DNA from: a virus
Direction: 5' to 3' (one strand)
DNA length: 33,225 bases
IMG/VR virus record: IMGVR_UViG_3300009374_000020
Location: 1 to 33,225 of that record
In this document: piece by piece, positions 23,629 to 32,479 of the stretch
How positions within the stretch are numbered: the first letter of the stretch is position 1
How the letters are laid out: each line of letters starts with the position of its first letter
Position numbers and translations under genes: made by a program
The notes under the pieces: model-generated
Databases searched by the model: none
What the model saw: the letters and a program-made list of their open reading frames with translations, nothing else
What the model was told of the DNA's origin: nothing

Positions 23629-24915
23629 TTAATCCGCAGGATTAGCTAAACCAACACCATTAAGATAACCAAAAGCAAGAGGATGATGGAATTCAAATCC
23701 ACCTTCAGTTAAATATTCTTCTTTTGAACCATCAACAGCCTGATATCCACCTTCTCTCTCACCAGTGTCTTTCTTAAAGAAAGTATCATCAATGTAGTTG
23801 AAAGCCATATTAGCAGGATCTACTATAACCATAGAGTTCCTGTTTGTGGATTCATAAGAGAACAGAGGATGTGTTTTCAGCATTAATACACCAAAGGGTG
23901 TAATCCACTCAGTTACTTTCATCCCATAACTACCAGAAGTTGGATTCAAGTTAATATGCCCACCTGCTTTTGCAAGCTTGTTAATTCCTAACAAAGCCCC
24001 AGAACCACAGTAAGCAATCTTCTCTTGAGAACCATACCTGAAAATTTGCTCAAGTTTCTCATCAAGCCAATCTTCTCCTCCACCTGCCCAAGTTGCTACA
24101 CCAGACTGTTTAGTATAATCACTAACATTATCTGATGCAAACTCTTTGATGAATGGGACAATTCCTTGAGTTGTTCTTTCAGGTTTACCATTATCTCCAG
24201 TCCCTTCAGTCTTAATACTCCAGAAAGCCATTTTCTCTAATTCAATTGAATGAAGTTCAAGAGCTTCCCTTTTAGACTCTTTATACTGGTCTTCTGTACG
24301 AAGTCTAGTTTTTCGAGCAGTACGAGTAATATCCAAAGGTGTTCTAATAATTTGTGTGTAATTATAGTATTTCACAGGGTCATATGAAATAGCAGCTGGA
24401 ATCACTCCACCTTCAGCATTGATATTACTAATTATCAATATGGTATCACACTCTGATAAATCTCCACTAGAAGAGTTATCATCAGCTTCTAATAATTTCA
24501 CAGCAATCTTTGAGCTAGCTCCATTTAATGTAACACTAGTTACCTTACCAACAACATCTACATCATGGTCACTAGCATCTCTTAAAAGAACTTGATGTCC
24601 TGCACGAATTTCTTGAGCCACAGCAAGAGCAACTTTAACATATACAGTATCTCCAGATACTCCACCAGATACATAAACATCTACTAAAGCACTATCTGTG
24701 TATACATTTGTTACAGCTCCACCCTGACTGGCAAGATTCTTAGTCCACCAATTAAACTCCGGGTCATCAACTTGACTACTCTTAATTTTCGACGCTAACG
24801 CCGTAAGAGGAGCCATTCCATTAGGATACAGATAAAGGATGGTTTCCCTAAAACTTTTCGGTCTTTGGTCAGTTACCCAATCACCTGTTCCTCTCATTCC
24901 AAGAAATGCACTCAT
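23629..24915 (-). CDS. Major capsid protein
   Basis: A 428-residue protein between the decoration/scaffold genes and the head-tail adaptor. It resembles DUF5309/SU10-type major capsid proteins: an N-terminal segment with YPNGMAPLTALASKI, FNWWTKNLASQGG, a central helical region (EALELHSIELEKMAFWSIKTE) and a C-terminal region with MVIVDPANMAFNYID. It would adopt the HK97 fold and form the icosahedral head. Start ATG 24915 is preferred to ATG 24921 because AAAGGAG sits seven bases upstream of 24915 but only one base upstream of 24921. It uses several CGN arginine codons (24290-24330) where most genes here use AGA/AGG, consistent with high expression. Confidence 0.85.
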   Translation of the reverse strand: MSAFLGMRGTGDWVTDQRPKSFRETILYLYPNGMAPLTALASKIKSSQVDDPEFNWWTKNLASQGGAVTNVYTDSALVDVYVSGGVSGDTVYVKVALAVAQEIRAGHQVLLRDASDHDVDVVGKVTSVTLNGASSKIAVKLLEADDNSSSGDLSECDTILIISNINAEGGVIPAAISYDPVKYYNYTQIIRTPLDITRTARKTRLRTEDQYKESKREALELHSIELEKMAFWSIKTEGTGDNGKPERTTQGIVPFIKEFASDNVSDYTKQSGVATWAGGGEDWLDEKLEQIFRYGSQEKIAYCGSGALLGINKLAKAGGHINLNPTSGSYGMKVTEWITPFGVLMLKTHPLFSYESTNRNSMVIVDPANMAFNYIDDTFFKKDTGEREGGYQAVDGSKEEYLTEGGFEFHHPLAFGYLNGVGLANPAD

Positions 24916-24952
24916 TTGCATTCTCCTTTCATTTTATTAATTAAACAATCCG

Positions 24953-25291
24953 TTATGCATGGTTAGATGCAAGCTCAAACCACTCATATCCATCACTATA
25001 GAGAATAGAATATTCAGCAGCAGCATCTAATGTAATATCAGTCAAGCTTGAATCATCTCCATTATCTTCAATAGTAATATCATCAGTATCAGATCTTGCA
25101 ACCATATAGATTGTATAGATTCTTCCAGCAGATTCAGCAACATCAGGAAGTGTTATTGTAAAAGCATCTCCAGTTGTTGAAGCTCTCACAACCTGCTGTT
25201 CCACACTAAGCGTAACAGTAGCTTCAGGGAATAATTCCCCTCCTGTGTTCATCAGAATCTCTTCGTATTTTTGTTTGTCATTTATAGGCAT
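24953..25291 (-). CDS. Probable head decoration/fibre protein
   Basis: A 112-residue beta-rich protein. After a short helical N-terminus it has alternating strands (EATVTLSVEQQVVRAS, FTITLPDV, RIYTIYMVA, DITIEDNGD) and ends in YSILYSDGYEWFELA, a pattern common to phage head-decoration and fibre-tip domains. It lies directly upstream of the capsid gene and downstream of the scaffold. The gene has its own ribosome site (AGGAGAAATAA). A surface decoration role is inferred from position and fold pattern. Confidence 0.65.
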   Translation of the reverse strand: MPINDKQKYEEILMNTGGELFPEATVTLSVEQQVVRASTTGDAFTITLPDVAESAGRIYTIYMVARSDTDDITIEDNGDDSSLTDITLDAAAEYSILYSDGYEWFELASNHA

Positions 25292-25300
25292 TTATTTCTC

Positions 25301-26164
25301 CTATCCTATTAAATCATTAATTTCACCTTGAAGGGCTGAAACCTTTTTCTTTCTTTTCCTTTCATCACTCCTATTTCCAGAAGGTGAAGCAAAAGCAGGT
25401 TTTTTACCCTTCCTTCCCTTTTCATTAATTGCCTTAGCATTAGCTTTAATTCCTAATCTTTTCTTTGACTCTTTAGCCACACCCTCCATTAATTTAGGTG
25501 TGTCCCAATCAGGATTATTAGCTCTCAACTCTGTAGCAATCATTCCTACAAATTGCTTATATTCTCTTAAGTCAGGGTTAACCTGGTAGAACTCATTAAT
25601 AGCATTCTGTAATTCCATTCTTGAAGAAACAAGTCTTGTTACAACTTCAGGAGTTTGCTGAAGGCTTTGTTTAGTAGATTCTTCAATAGCATCATTCTTT
25701 GCTCTCTCATATACCTGTGTTAATAGACTATTCAAAGCCTCAGGTGTTAATAGAGCATCATTGAATTTATCATCATCTACAAACTTAAATTCCTTCTTCT
25801 TATCCTTTTTCCTTTCCTCTTCCTTTTTCTGAGGAGAAGGCTCAGGAATTCGATTTCCTGCAGTTTCTTCTAACAGTTTTCTGAGACGTTCATTTTCTTT
25901 CTGAAGATTATCTTCATCCTTTTCATCTTCATCCTTTTCATTTTCATCATCTTCTTCAGAATCTTCATCTTCTTCAGAATCTTCAGAATCTTTTTTATCT
26001 AATTCTTCATCTTCTTGTTCTTCTTCATCTTTCTGTTCTTCATCTTCCTGTTCTTTCTGTTCTTCTTCCTCTTCATCTTCATCTTTTTTAATATCTTCAT
26101 CTTCCTCAGATGGAGAAGCAAGATCTTCAAGAAGGTCATCTATCTCTTTATTAATATCGGGCAT
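25301..26164 (-). CDS. Acidic scaffolding protein
   Basis: A 287-residue protein. Residues about 16-92 are an extreme Asp/Glu/Lys low-complexity tract with repeated EDE, EEQ and SEED units. A coiled coil follows (NLQKENERLRKLLEETA), then a helical region with LTPEALNSLLTQVYERAK, and a basic C-terminus with RKRKKK. Acidic scaffolds with a basic capsid-binding tail are typical of podovirus assembly, and it lies between portal and capsid genes as expected. It would guide procapsid formation and then leave. The repetitive GAA/GAT codons also produce artefactual reading frames on the opposite strand. Confidence 0.85.
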   Translation of the reverse strand: MPDINKEIDDLLEDLASPSEEDEDIKKDEDEEEEEQKEQEDEEQKDEEEQEDEELDKKDSEDSEEDEDSEEDDENEKDEDEKDEDNLQKENERLRKLLEETAGNRIPEPSPQKKEEERKKDKKKEFKFVDDDKFNDALLTPEALNSLLTQVYERAKNDAIEESTKQSLQQTPEVVTRLVSSRMELQNAINEFYQVNPDLREYKQFVGMIATELRANNPDWDTPKLMEGVAKESKKRLGIKANAKAINEKGRKGKKPAFASPSGNRSDERKRKKKVSALQGEINDLIG

Positions 26165-26195
26165 TTTGTAGTCCTCTCATTATTTTATTATTTGA

Positions 26196-26444
26196 TTATT
26201 TCTTCCTACTTTCTTTAATATCATCTTCTTGCAATTTAATATCTTCAATTGCTAAATCAGGAAGATCTATAAGATTTTCAATCTCCATAATCATCCCTTG
26301 AAGACGATAAATTAAAGTAGGATTAGTTTCTTCTACCATCTTATTCATCATGAGGTTCTTTCTTTTTTCAAGAGCCTCTTCAACGAAAAACTTCCAAACT
26401 TTATTTAGTTTAAATTCTTGTATATCTCTCACACTTGTAGTCAT
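26196..26444 (-). CDS. Small helical protein between portal and scaffold
   Basis: An 82-residue almost entirely helical protein (FKLNKVWKFFVEEALEKRKN, then IYRLQGMIMEIENLIDL, and a charged tail). The start at 26444 follows AAAGGAGAACAATT. The first five bases of that ribosome site are the 3' arm of palindrome copy 9. The function is unknown. Position suggests a head-assembly accessory. Confidence 0.7.
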   Translation of the reverse strand: MTTSVRDIQEFKLNKVWKFFVEEALEKRKNLMMNKMVEETNPTLIYRLQGMIMEIENLIDLPDLAIEDIKLQEDDIKESRKK

Positions 26445-26454
26445 AATTGTTCTC

Positions 26455-26477
26455 CTTTGTTCAGAATCTGAACACAG
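26455..26477. repeat. Dispersed 23-bp palindrome, copy 9, overlapping a ribosome site
   Basis: Arms CTTTGTTC and GAACACAG flank AGAATCT, with one mismatch at the third arm position. Read on the transcribed - strand the 3' arm is intact and runs into GAG, forming the AAAGGAG ribosome site of the 26196-26444 gene. Confidence 0.92.
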
Positions 26478-28439
26478 TTACATCCCACCCATACCTTCTT
26501 GTGGCATAGGAATAAGGTTTCCTTTATCAACTTCTTGTTGAACACCTTCATCAGGCATAACTTGTGTTGGTTTCTTAATAAAATCTTCAACATTCTTTGC
26601 ACCCATCTGCCTAGCTACATGCTTAAAGATTCTACTCATATCAAGTGTTTGTGATATTTCAGGACTTCCTGCAAAAACCTGAAGAAGCTGTACCCATAAA
26701 TCTACAGGCTCCCCTCCTGGCATACTCCCATCATGAGGTATAACATCATAATCTACATTAATATCAAGAGGGCTAATTTTAACTCTATCTCCTTGAACAC
26801 CTAATTCTGTTTTAATGTTATCATCCCAATCACCTATAACTTTCGCATAAGTATCTTGACTCATTAATTGCTGGGTATGTGAAGCAAACATTCTTGCAAG
26901 AGGTTGCATCAGCTGAAGACCAATTATCTTTGCTGTCTTTTCTAGTTTAGATAAGGCAGATGTTCTAGCATCCCTAGCCTCAGTTGCACTTCTTCTCTCT
27001 CCACCTGTTCTCATAATTCCTTGAAGAATATCAGTCGCTCCAGATGACTTTGAAATCAAATCAGATATAAATGAAACATCTCTTAAGTGACCTGAAGTAA
27101 CATCATTAACTTGAAGCTGTTTTACACCCTGATCTATCAGACCTCTTCCCCAGAAAGCCTTCCTCAGTCTAATTGTTTTTCCAGGTCTTGGGCTTTTCAA
27201 ATCAAAGATATTAATAACAGAAGGATCTACAATCATCATATCATTGATAGCTTTCCTCACATTAGCAATATGACTTGAAAATAGCCAATCAGATGTTTCC
27301 TGAAGAGGATATATGGTTTCAAGTTTTGATATAGGTGAAGTACTATAACCATCATAATCAGATGAAGCAACAGCAACTGGATACTGATTATGGTCTAATC
27401 CAAGAGATCTTGCTTCAATAACAACTTCATCAGATGCAACTGTAAACATCCATTTTTCAGGATATTCCCCACTCCCAACTTTCCAATCTTTAGGAATGAT
27501 TGTAACATACATTCTTATATATTCAATAGGTCTTGTTGTATTAGATGAAGGTGTATCAGATACATCTCTCTGTCTTGCTGATTTCTCAGCTGATGTTGTT
27601 ACAGTCCTACAAAGTCCATCAGATAAATGTTGAAGATACTTAACATTAAATATATCTCCATCTCCTCTCTTCTCTTTAGATAGAAGAGTCATGATATTCT
27701 CTTTCTCAATCCACCCAACAAATTCTCCTTTTTGAACATCATGAGCTGCAATATTAGGGTCTGGGAGGTATGAGTAAGGGTCTATGTTCCTAACATTATT
27801 CCCTTCAAATAATAAACTCTCCTCAGTATTATCTCTTGATATTCCTGTTGGAGCAAATTTTCCAAGAATGTTTGAGAAAAATCCTTCTTCCTTTATAACA
27901 GTCTTAGTTCCCCAAAGTTCATCCCAGTAAGGTGAAACTGCTCCAAAGCCGTATGCAAAGTTATCTCTCCATGCAGTATGAAGATTAAGTCCTACACCAA
28001 ATCTTGTTATATGTTTATTAATTAGAAGTTCAAGAAGAGCACATCCTCCAACATCTTCAGGTCCTTGTCCTTCATACCTAAAGATTGGATTCTGAATAAA
28101 TGCAGCTGTTAGGTAGGTTAAAAGAGTTTCAAGAGTTGCATAACTAACTGGAACAATAATAGGATTTGTCTTAAATTTATCTTTCTTCTCATCAACATCT
28201 TCAGGTGTTATGTATGTTGTTAGAGTTCTATCAATCTGTTGCCAACTTGAATGCTTCTGACTAATCTTATCATAACTCTCTCTAGCCCTATCAAGAATTC
28301 TATCTCTAATCCTATCATGTTCTTTACTCCCAGGCTTCAGATTAACACCTTCAGGATAATCATAGTCATAGTTAACATTATTCAAATTAACATGACTCAT
28401 CCCTGTTCCTGTTAATCCTCCTCTAATTACATGTGGCAT
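26478..28439 (-). CDS. Portal protein
   Basis: A 653-residue podovirus portal. N-terminal helices with SSWQQIDRTLTTYI, then PVSYATLETLLTYLTAAF and NPIFRYEGQGPED, which match the portal clip/stem region. A long middle part includes WTENIMTLLSK-like helices and a C-terminal helical domain (RRSATEARDARTSALSKLEK, LMQPLARMFASHTQQL). It lies between the terminase/beta-rich genes and the scaffold. Portals form the 12-subunit channel through which DNA is packaged and ejected. The start follows AGGAGGAAAT. Its stop is directly followed by palindrome copy 9. Confidence 0.85.
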   Translation of the reverse strand: MPHVIRGGLTGTGMSHVNLNNVNYDYDYPEGVNLKPGSKEHDRIRDRILDRARESYDKISQKHSSWQQIDRTLTTYITPEDVDEKKDKFKTNPIIVPVSYATLETLLTYLTAAFIQNPIFRYEGQGPEDVGGCALLELLINKHITRFGVGLNLHTAWRDNFAYGFGAVSPYWDELWGTKTVIKEEGFFSNILGKFAPTGISRDNTEESLLFEGNNVRNIDPYSYLPDPNIAAHDVQKGEFVGWIEKENIMTLLSKEKRGDGDIFNVKYLQHLSDGLCRTVTTSAEKSARQRDVSDTPSSNTTRPIEYIRMYVTIIPKDWKVGSGEYPEKWMFTVASDEVVIEARSLGLDHNQYPVAVASSDYDGYSTSPISKLETIYPLQETSDWLFSSHIANVRKAINDMMIVDPSVINIFDLKSPRPGKTIRLRKAFWGRGLIDQGVKQLQVNDVTSGHLRDVSFISDLISKSSGATDILQGIMRTGGERRSATEARDARTSALSKLEKTAKIIGLQLMQPLARMFASHTQQLMSQDTYAKVIGDWDDNIKTELGVQGDRVKISPLDINVDYDVIPHDGSMPGGEPVDLWVQLLQVFAGSPEISQTLDMSRIFKHVARQMGAKNVEDFIKKPTQVMPDEGVQQEVDKGNLIPMPQEGMGGM

Positions 28440-28447
28440 ATTTCCTC

Positions 28448-29125
28448 CTAAACTTTCACAACCGTAAAGTTTGCTTCTTTAATTGTTATATCTCCAACCC
28501 CTGAGGTATTCCTAACTTTAACATTTACATATTCATTAGATGTTCCCATTGTATAGAGCATTTGAAGATGAACAGTTACATCAGTTGCATCTGCATTAAC
28601 TTTTTGTTTTGATTTTGTCTCAAGAGAAATAACATCAAAACAGAATTCAAATATATCTCCAGCTGTTTCAGCTCTAAAAGTCAGAGAGCAAGAAATTAAA
28701 TATGTGAAGTTATCTGATGTTATTGATATACCTGTTGCAAAACAAGTTACACCTATTTCAACTCCCGTAGAAAAATTTGAAATAGTATACCATTGATTTT
28801 GTATTAATATAGATATAGCAGTTGTATTTCCTGTTATGTATAATTCTCCTGCCTCAGTATCATAATCTCCATCTAATGAAATTGTAACAGTTCCATCCCC
28901 ATCATCACCCACTTGAATAGGAGAAGTTCCTGCAATAAAATTAGCTAAATTAGATATAATATCCAAAGATTTATCAGCTGCAACTTTAACTATTTTTCCT
29001 GCTGTAAGTTCATCAATAATATGATTAGCTGCTTTTGTAACTCCATCTGTTTCAACAGCATAATCAGCAGAATCTTGATAAAGATAAGGACCTATTCCTG
29101 AACCTTTTACCCACCTTTGAGTCAT
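28448..29125 (-). CDS. Beta-rich minor virion protein
   Basis: A 225-residue protein starting in an ATGA overlap with the terminase gene. The first 75 residues include GIGPYLYQDSADYAVETDG and helical segments. The rest is a beta-sandwich-like repeat of strands (YLISCSLTFRAETAGDI, VHLQMLYTMGTS, EYVNVKVRN), ending in FTVVKV. This pattern resembles phage fibre/decoration jelly-roll domains. No lytic or enzymatic motif is visible. Its place between TerL and portal genes suggests a head fibre or attachment accessory; this is inference. Confidence 0.65.
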   Translation of the reverse strand: MTQRWVKGSGIGPYLYQDSADYAVETDGVTKAANHIIDELTAGKIVKVAADKSLDIISNLANFIAGTSPIQVGDDGDGTVTISLDGDYDTEAGELYITGNTTAISILIQNQWYTISNFSTGVEIGVTCFATGISITSDNFTYLISCSLTFRAETAGDIFEFCFDVISLETKSKQKVNADATDVTVHLQMLYTMGTSNEYVNVKVRNTSGVGDITIKEANFTVVKV

Positions 29126-30729
29126 ACTTGACTCCCTTCAAAATATGTAGGAGTTGGACAAGTTTCATAATTCTCCCAATTAATCTTATCTTTTCTATCT
29201 CCCTCATACATATCTAATAATTCTTTATATTCATCCTCAGGATCTCCTGCAAATCCTCCAGGCATAAAGTATGTAAGGGACATTTCCATCAACTCCACAA
29301 TATATGCAGCTGCATCCATAATATCCCATCTCTTCGATTTCGGAAATCCTAAAAGCTGTTTTTCATAAGCCCCACAACCTACCTCATTATGATATATTAA
29401 TCCTTGTCTATAATATGAAACAAGAGAAGCAACCCTTGCTTTCTTTCCTCCATGTAATCCAGAGAATTCACCCTTTCCAGATCTTGCTTTCAGCCATACA
29501 AGGTCAAAATTATATCCTAACCTAATCATCTCATTCCTCAGAGGATGCTTAATAAACTCTTCAAGTCCTGTTACCTCAACAGCAAGAGTTCTTGAACCAT
29601 ATCTCATACATGTATTAAAAGCATCAGTATATAATTGCTCAGGATGATAAAATTCTCCTCTTGCTTCCCTCATATACATAGCTCCTGTTTCAGAATCGAT
29701 ACTCCATACAACAATTCCAGATTGAGCATTATGTAACTTTGTTGTCTTAGCAGGATCTATTATAACAACATGAGCCATTGATGATTTCCTATCAATGAAT
29801 TTTTTATCTCCTTCCTGATAATACTGAAAATACTCTGCACTAAACGAAGCATCTTCCTTAGATATAGGAATACTCTGATATTCTCTTGCAAAGACATCCA
29901 TAATCTTTTCTCTTCGATGCCTTTTCAACTCATTATCAAGATCTTTTTGAGATACAAAAGTTGGAGCAAGAGTATGATACTCATCATCACAAATACTTAA
30001 CCTTAAGCCATCCCAATCATCTGACTCTAAGAGGTGTTCAATTAAACTATCTTCATGCTTCACAGTATCAATATATATGTATCTCCAATCTTTCCCAATC
30101 ATTGGTTTAGCTTTCTCAACATCTCCAGTAAACCAAATCAATCTTTTCTTCCTTTGATCTTCATTATCAAGGGTATCTGTATCTTCAAGGTCATCTATGA
30201 TAAATAAATCAGGTCTATATCTAATCCAATTCTGTCCCCTGATTTGCTGACCACTTCCTCTAGGAACAATAATAGTATGTCCATTAGCTACCCATGTTTT
30301 CTTAGAGAACATTTTAGACTCATCCTTTCTAAGGTCAAGAGAAGATTCCCTAATATGCCCAAAAATCTGTGATACACCATCTGCAGTTAATAATTCCATC
30401 TTAATATTCTCAGTCTGCATCTCAGCTGATGTTGCAGAATTAGATATATAATCAATAAATCTCTTATCTCTATAAAGGATTGACTTAGCAGCAACAGTTC
30501 TTGCAATTGTTGTTTTCCCAATTCCTCTAGGAGCAGCTATTACAATCTTATTCCCTCCTTCATCAATCAAGTCAAAAATCTGGTCATGGAGGGGGCTGAA
30601 TTCTGCATTAAATGTATCTGGAAAGAAAGTCTTTGCAAACAACTTTGTAGACCGATAACATTCTACAAGAATATCATCAAGAGTAGAATCTCCTGTCATA
30701 AGAGATTTATCTGGGTCTATTTGTTTCAA
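29122..30729 (-). CDS. Terminase large subunit (TerL)
   Basis: A 535-residue packaging motor. Walker A APRGIGKTT lies at residues 66-74 and Walker B LFIIDDLED at 175-183. The nuclease domain shows VVIIDPAKT (Asp325), AVEVTG (Glu385) and WDIMDAAAY (Asp469/Asp472). TerL pumps DNA into the procapsid and cuts concatemers. No terminase small subunit was recognised in the window, so it may be unusual, very small or outside. The start is probably TTG at 30729, overlapping the previous stop as TTGA with weak ribosome signal; an in-frame ATG lies at 30699 but also lacks a good site. Confidence 0.9.
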   Translation of the reverse strand: MKQIDPDKSLMTGDSTLDDILVECYRSTKLFAKTFFPDTFNAEFSPLHDQIFDLIDEGGNKIVIAAPRGIGKTTIARTVAAKSILYRDKRFIDYISNSATSAEMQTENIKMELLTADGVSQIFGHIRESSLDLRKDESKMFSKKTWVANGHTIIVPRGSGQQIRGQNWIRYRPDLFIIDDLEDTDTLDNEDQRKKRLIWFTGDVEKAKPMIGKDWRYIYIDTVKHEDSLIEHLLESDDWDGLRLSICDDEYHTLAPTFVSQKDLDNELKRHRREKIMDVFAREYQSIPISKEDASFSAEYFQYYQEGDKKFIDRKSSMAHVVIIDPAKTTKLHNAQSGIVVWSIDSETGAMYMREARGEFYHPEQLYTDAFNTCMRYGSRTLAVEVTGLEEFIKHPLRNEMIRLGYNFDLVWLKARSGKGEFSGLHGGKKARVASLVSYYRQGLIYHNEVGCGAYEKQLLGFPKSKRWDIMDAAAYIVELMEMSLTYFMPGGFAGDPEDEYKELLDMYEGDRKDKINWENYETCPTPTYFEGSQV

Positions 30730-30872
30730 CTTTTCGGCTCACTAACTTTAATAATTTCAATAGTAATTTCATCTTGAAAGGTAAAATCTTCATCCTCCAC
30801 TCCTTCATCTGAAAGAATAATTTTCCCTTCATCAACAATCGCAAGATAATATCCTTCATAATCTCTACTCAT
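30726..30872 (-). CDS. 48-residue acidic protein ahead of terminase
   Basis: Small ORF between tailspike and terminase genes. It begins five bases after the tailspike stop and ends in a TTGA overlap with the terminase start. The product is acidic and beta/loop-like (YYLAIVDEGKIILSDE, then EITIEIIKV). It has a modest upstream AAGAGG-type site. Tight packing between two real genes supports it. A terminase accessory role is possible from position but not shown. Confidence 0.65.
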   Translation of the reverse strand: MSRDYEGYYLAIVDEGKIILSDEGVEDEDFTFQDEITIEIIKVSEPKS

Positions 30873-30877
30873 AATAA

Positions 30878-32473
30878 TCAACCAACCTCTTTTATAAGAG
30901 TAACTTTTCCTCTCATTAATTTAGTAACATTACTTGAAGCATCAACAACCTCTAAATCATAAACACCATAGGTAAAGTCATAGCTTGAAGTATCAGCTGC
31001 AGGAATATCTATCTCAATAGTTCCATTAGCCCCCCCAAGAGTTATCTCACTTCCTGATGTTAAGGAATCAATTTGTGTTCCTCCAATCCTATCATAAATG
31101 CTCATAGTTGCTGAATAATTAGTTAAATCAACAGCATCTTCATTAGAGTCTTTCCATAAAAGGGTTCTCTTAAAATTAGCACCTTGCTCAATATCAAGAT
31201 TAAATTTTCCTGCAGTCATATTAATTTTCCTTTCATATCTCTCAGTAATTATTATATTAGATGTTTCAACAGTCAGAGTTGTATTTTTATCATATCTATC
31301 ATCAATAACAGAATAATCTCCATCCCATCTAACAAAGAATTTTCCTCCTTTGGCTTCCAGAGTTATAACATCATAAGGATAAGCATATTGACTAACTCCA
31401 TTAATCGTAACAGTTACTCTATCTGTAATTGTATCAAGATTATGTCCACCCCCATAACTTCCAACATCTGATGTATCTTCTCCATGTGCAGGAGGTATAT
31501 GAGCATCATTCTCTCCTGCTCCCCCACCCCACAAATCAATACAAGGACTATCTGATTGAAGAGTAAAGTCATAAATATCTGGATTAATAAATTTAGGATA
31601 CATTGAATAAGAATGACTTCTAATTACCCAATGAGCATCATTAGGATTTACAAAGGCACTTGCAGGAAGTTCCATATCACATCCATATAAATACTCTGTC
31701 CCCTTTCCTAGTGTTCCTAAACCTACAGATCTTATTGTATATCTAGCAGGAAATCCTCTCCTCCCATCTCCACAAGCATAATAGATATTATTCCATATTG
31801 AAAGAGATACAAAAGTAGCAGGTGTTCCCGATTGATAGTGAACAAATATTCCCATAGTCATCCTATAGAAAACATTCTGATATACTTCAAGAATGCTCTG
31901 ATGATGATAATTCTGTCTTCTATATATACCTACAATAATATTCTCAGGCTCAGGTTGATAATAATATCCTTTAACCTTATCATTAATTGGAGTATAATCT
32001 CCAACAAAATCACAGTTAGATATATAAACATGAAGAAAATTATCTGATGCTCCTTGAACATCAATACTTCTATAAATTGTTTTATTAAGAAATAAAGATA
32101 CAAGATTAAAATTAGTATGAGCAAGAAATATAATATTCCTTATTTCCACACTTTTTGTAATAAGAAGATTTCCATCATCACTAATATAAAATAAAACTGA
32201 CCCATCAAAAATAGGTTTCTTTCCATCAGTAGGATATGGTTGAACAGTTACATTATGATAACTATCAACTGAATCAATAAAAATCCATTGAGGTTCATAT
32301 GACTCACAAGAATAAGTAAGTCCACCCTTAATATAAACATCTACATCAAGATTAGTTGTATTAGCAACTCCACTTCCTGGTGCAAATACCTTATCAAGAG
32401 TTTTATAAGGAGCTTCAATAGAACCATCTCCTGTTGTATCATCCCCTAAAATTCCATGAATATAGACATCCAT
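30878..32473 (-). CDS. Beta-helix tailspike/fibre protein with C-terminal phage tail domain
   Basis: A 531-residue protein. The N-terminus has GDDTTGDGSIEAPYKTL at residues 10-26, the entry motif of right-handed beta-helix proteins, followed by beta-helix-like repeats with many Asn and aromatic residues to about 330. A linker follows (TVTINGVSQYAYPYD). Residues about 419-531, beginning MTAGKFNLDIEQGANFKRTL, match a widespread free-standing tail-associated domain. That domain has its own in-frame ATG (31219) behind AAAGGAAAATTAAT, so a shorter 113-residue product may also be made. The protein probably recognises a host surface glycan or protein. No clear lyase residues were identified. Confidence 0.8.
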   Translation of the reverse strand: MDVYIHGILGDDTTGDGSIEAPYKTLDKVFAPGSGVANTTNLDVDVYIKGGLTYSCESYEPQWIFIDSVDSYHNVTVQPYPTDGKKPIFDGSVLFYISDDGNLLITKSVEIRNIIFLAHTNFNLVSLFLNKTIYRSIDVQGASDNFLHVYISNCDFVGDYTPINDKVKGYYYQPEPENIIVGIYRRQNYHHQSILEVYQNVFYRMTMGIFVHYQSGTPATFVSLSIWNNIYYACGDGRRGFPARYTIRSVGLGTLGKGTEYLYGCDMELPASAFVNPNDAHWVIRSHSYSMYPKFINPDIYDFTLQSDSPCIDLWGGGAGENDAHIPPAHGEDTSDVGSYGGGHNLDTITDRVTVTINGVSQYAYPYDVITLEAKGGKFFVRWDGDYSVIDDRYDKNTTLTVETSNIIITERYERKINMTAGKFNLDIEQGANFKRTLLWKDSNEDAVDLTNYSATMSIYDRIGGTQIDSLTSGSEITLGGANGTIEIDIPAADTSSYDFTYGVYDLEVVDASSNVTKLMRGKVTLIKEVG

Positions 32474-32479
32474 AATCTA

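Noticed and set aside
26015-26218. Phe-rich frame opposite the scaffold gene
   Set aside because: It is the complement of the acidic GAA/GAT repeat tract.
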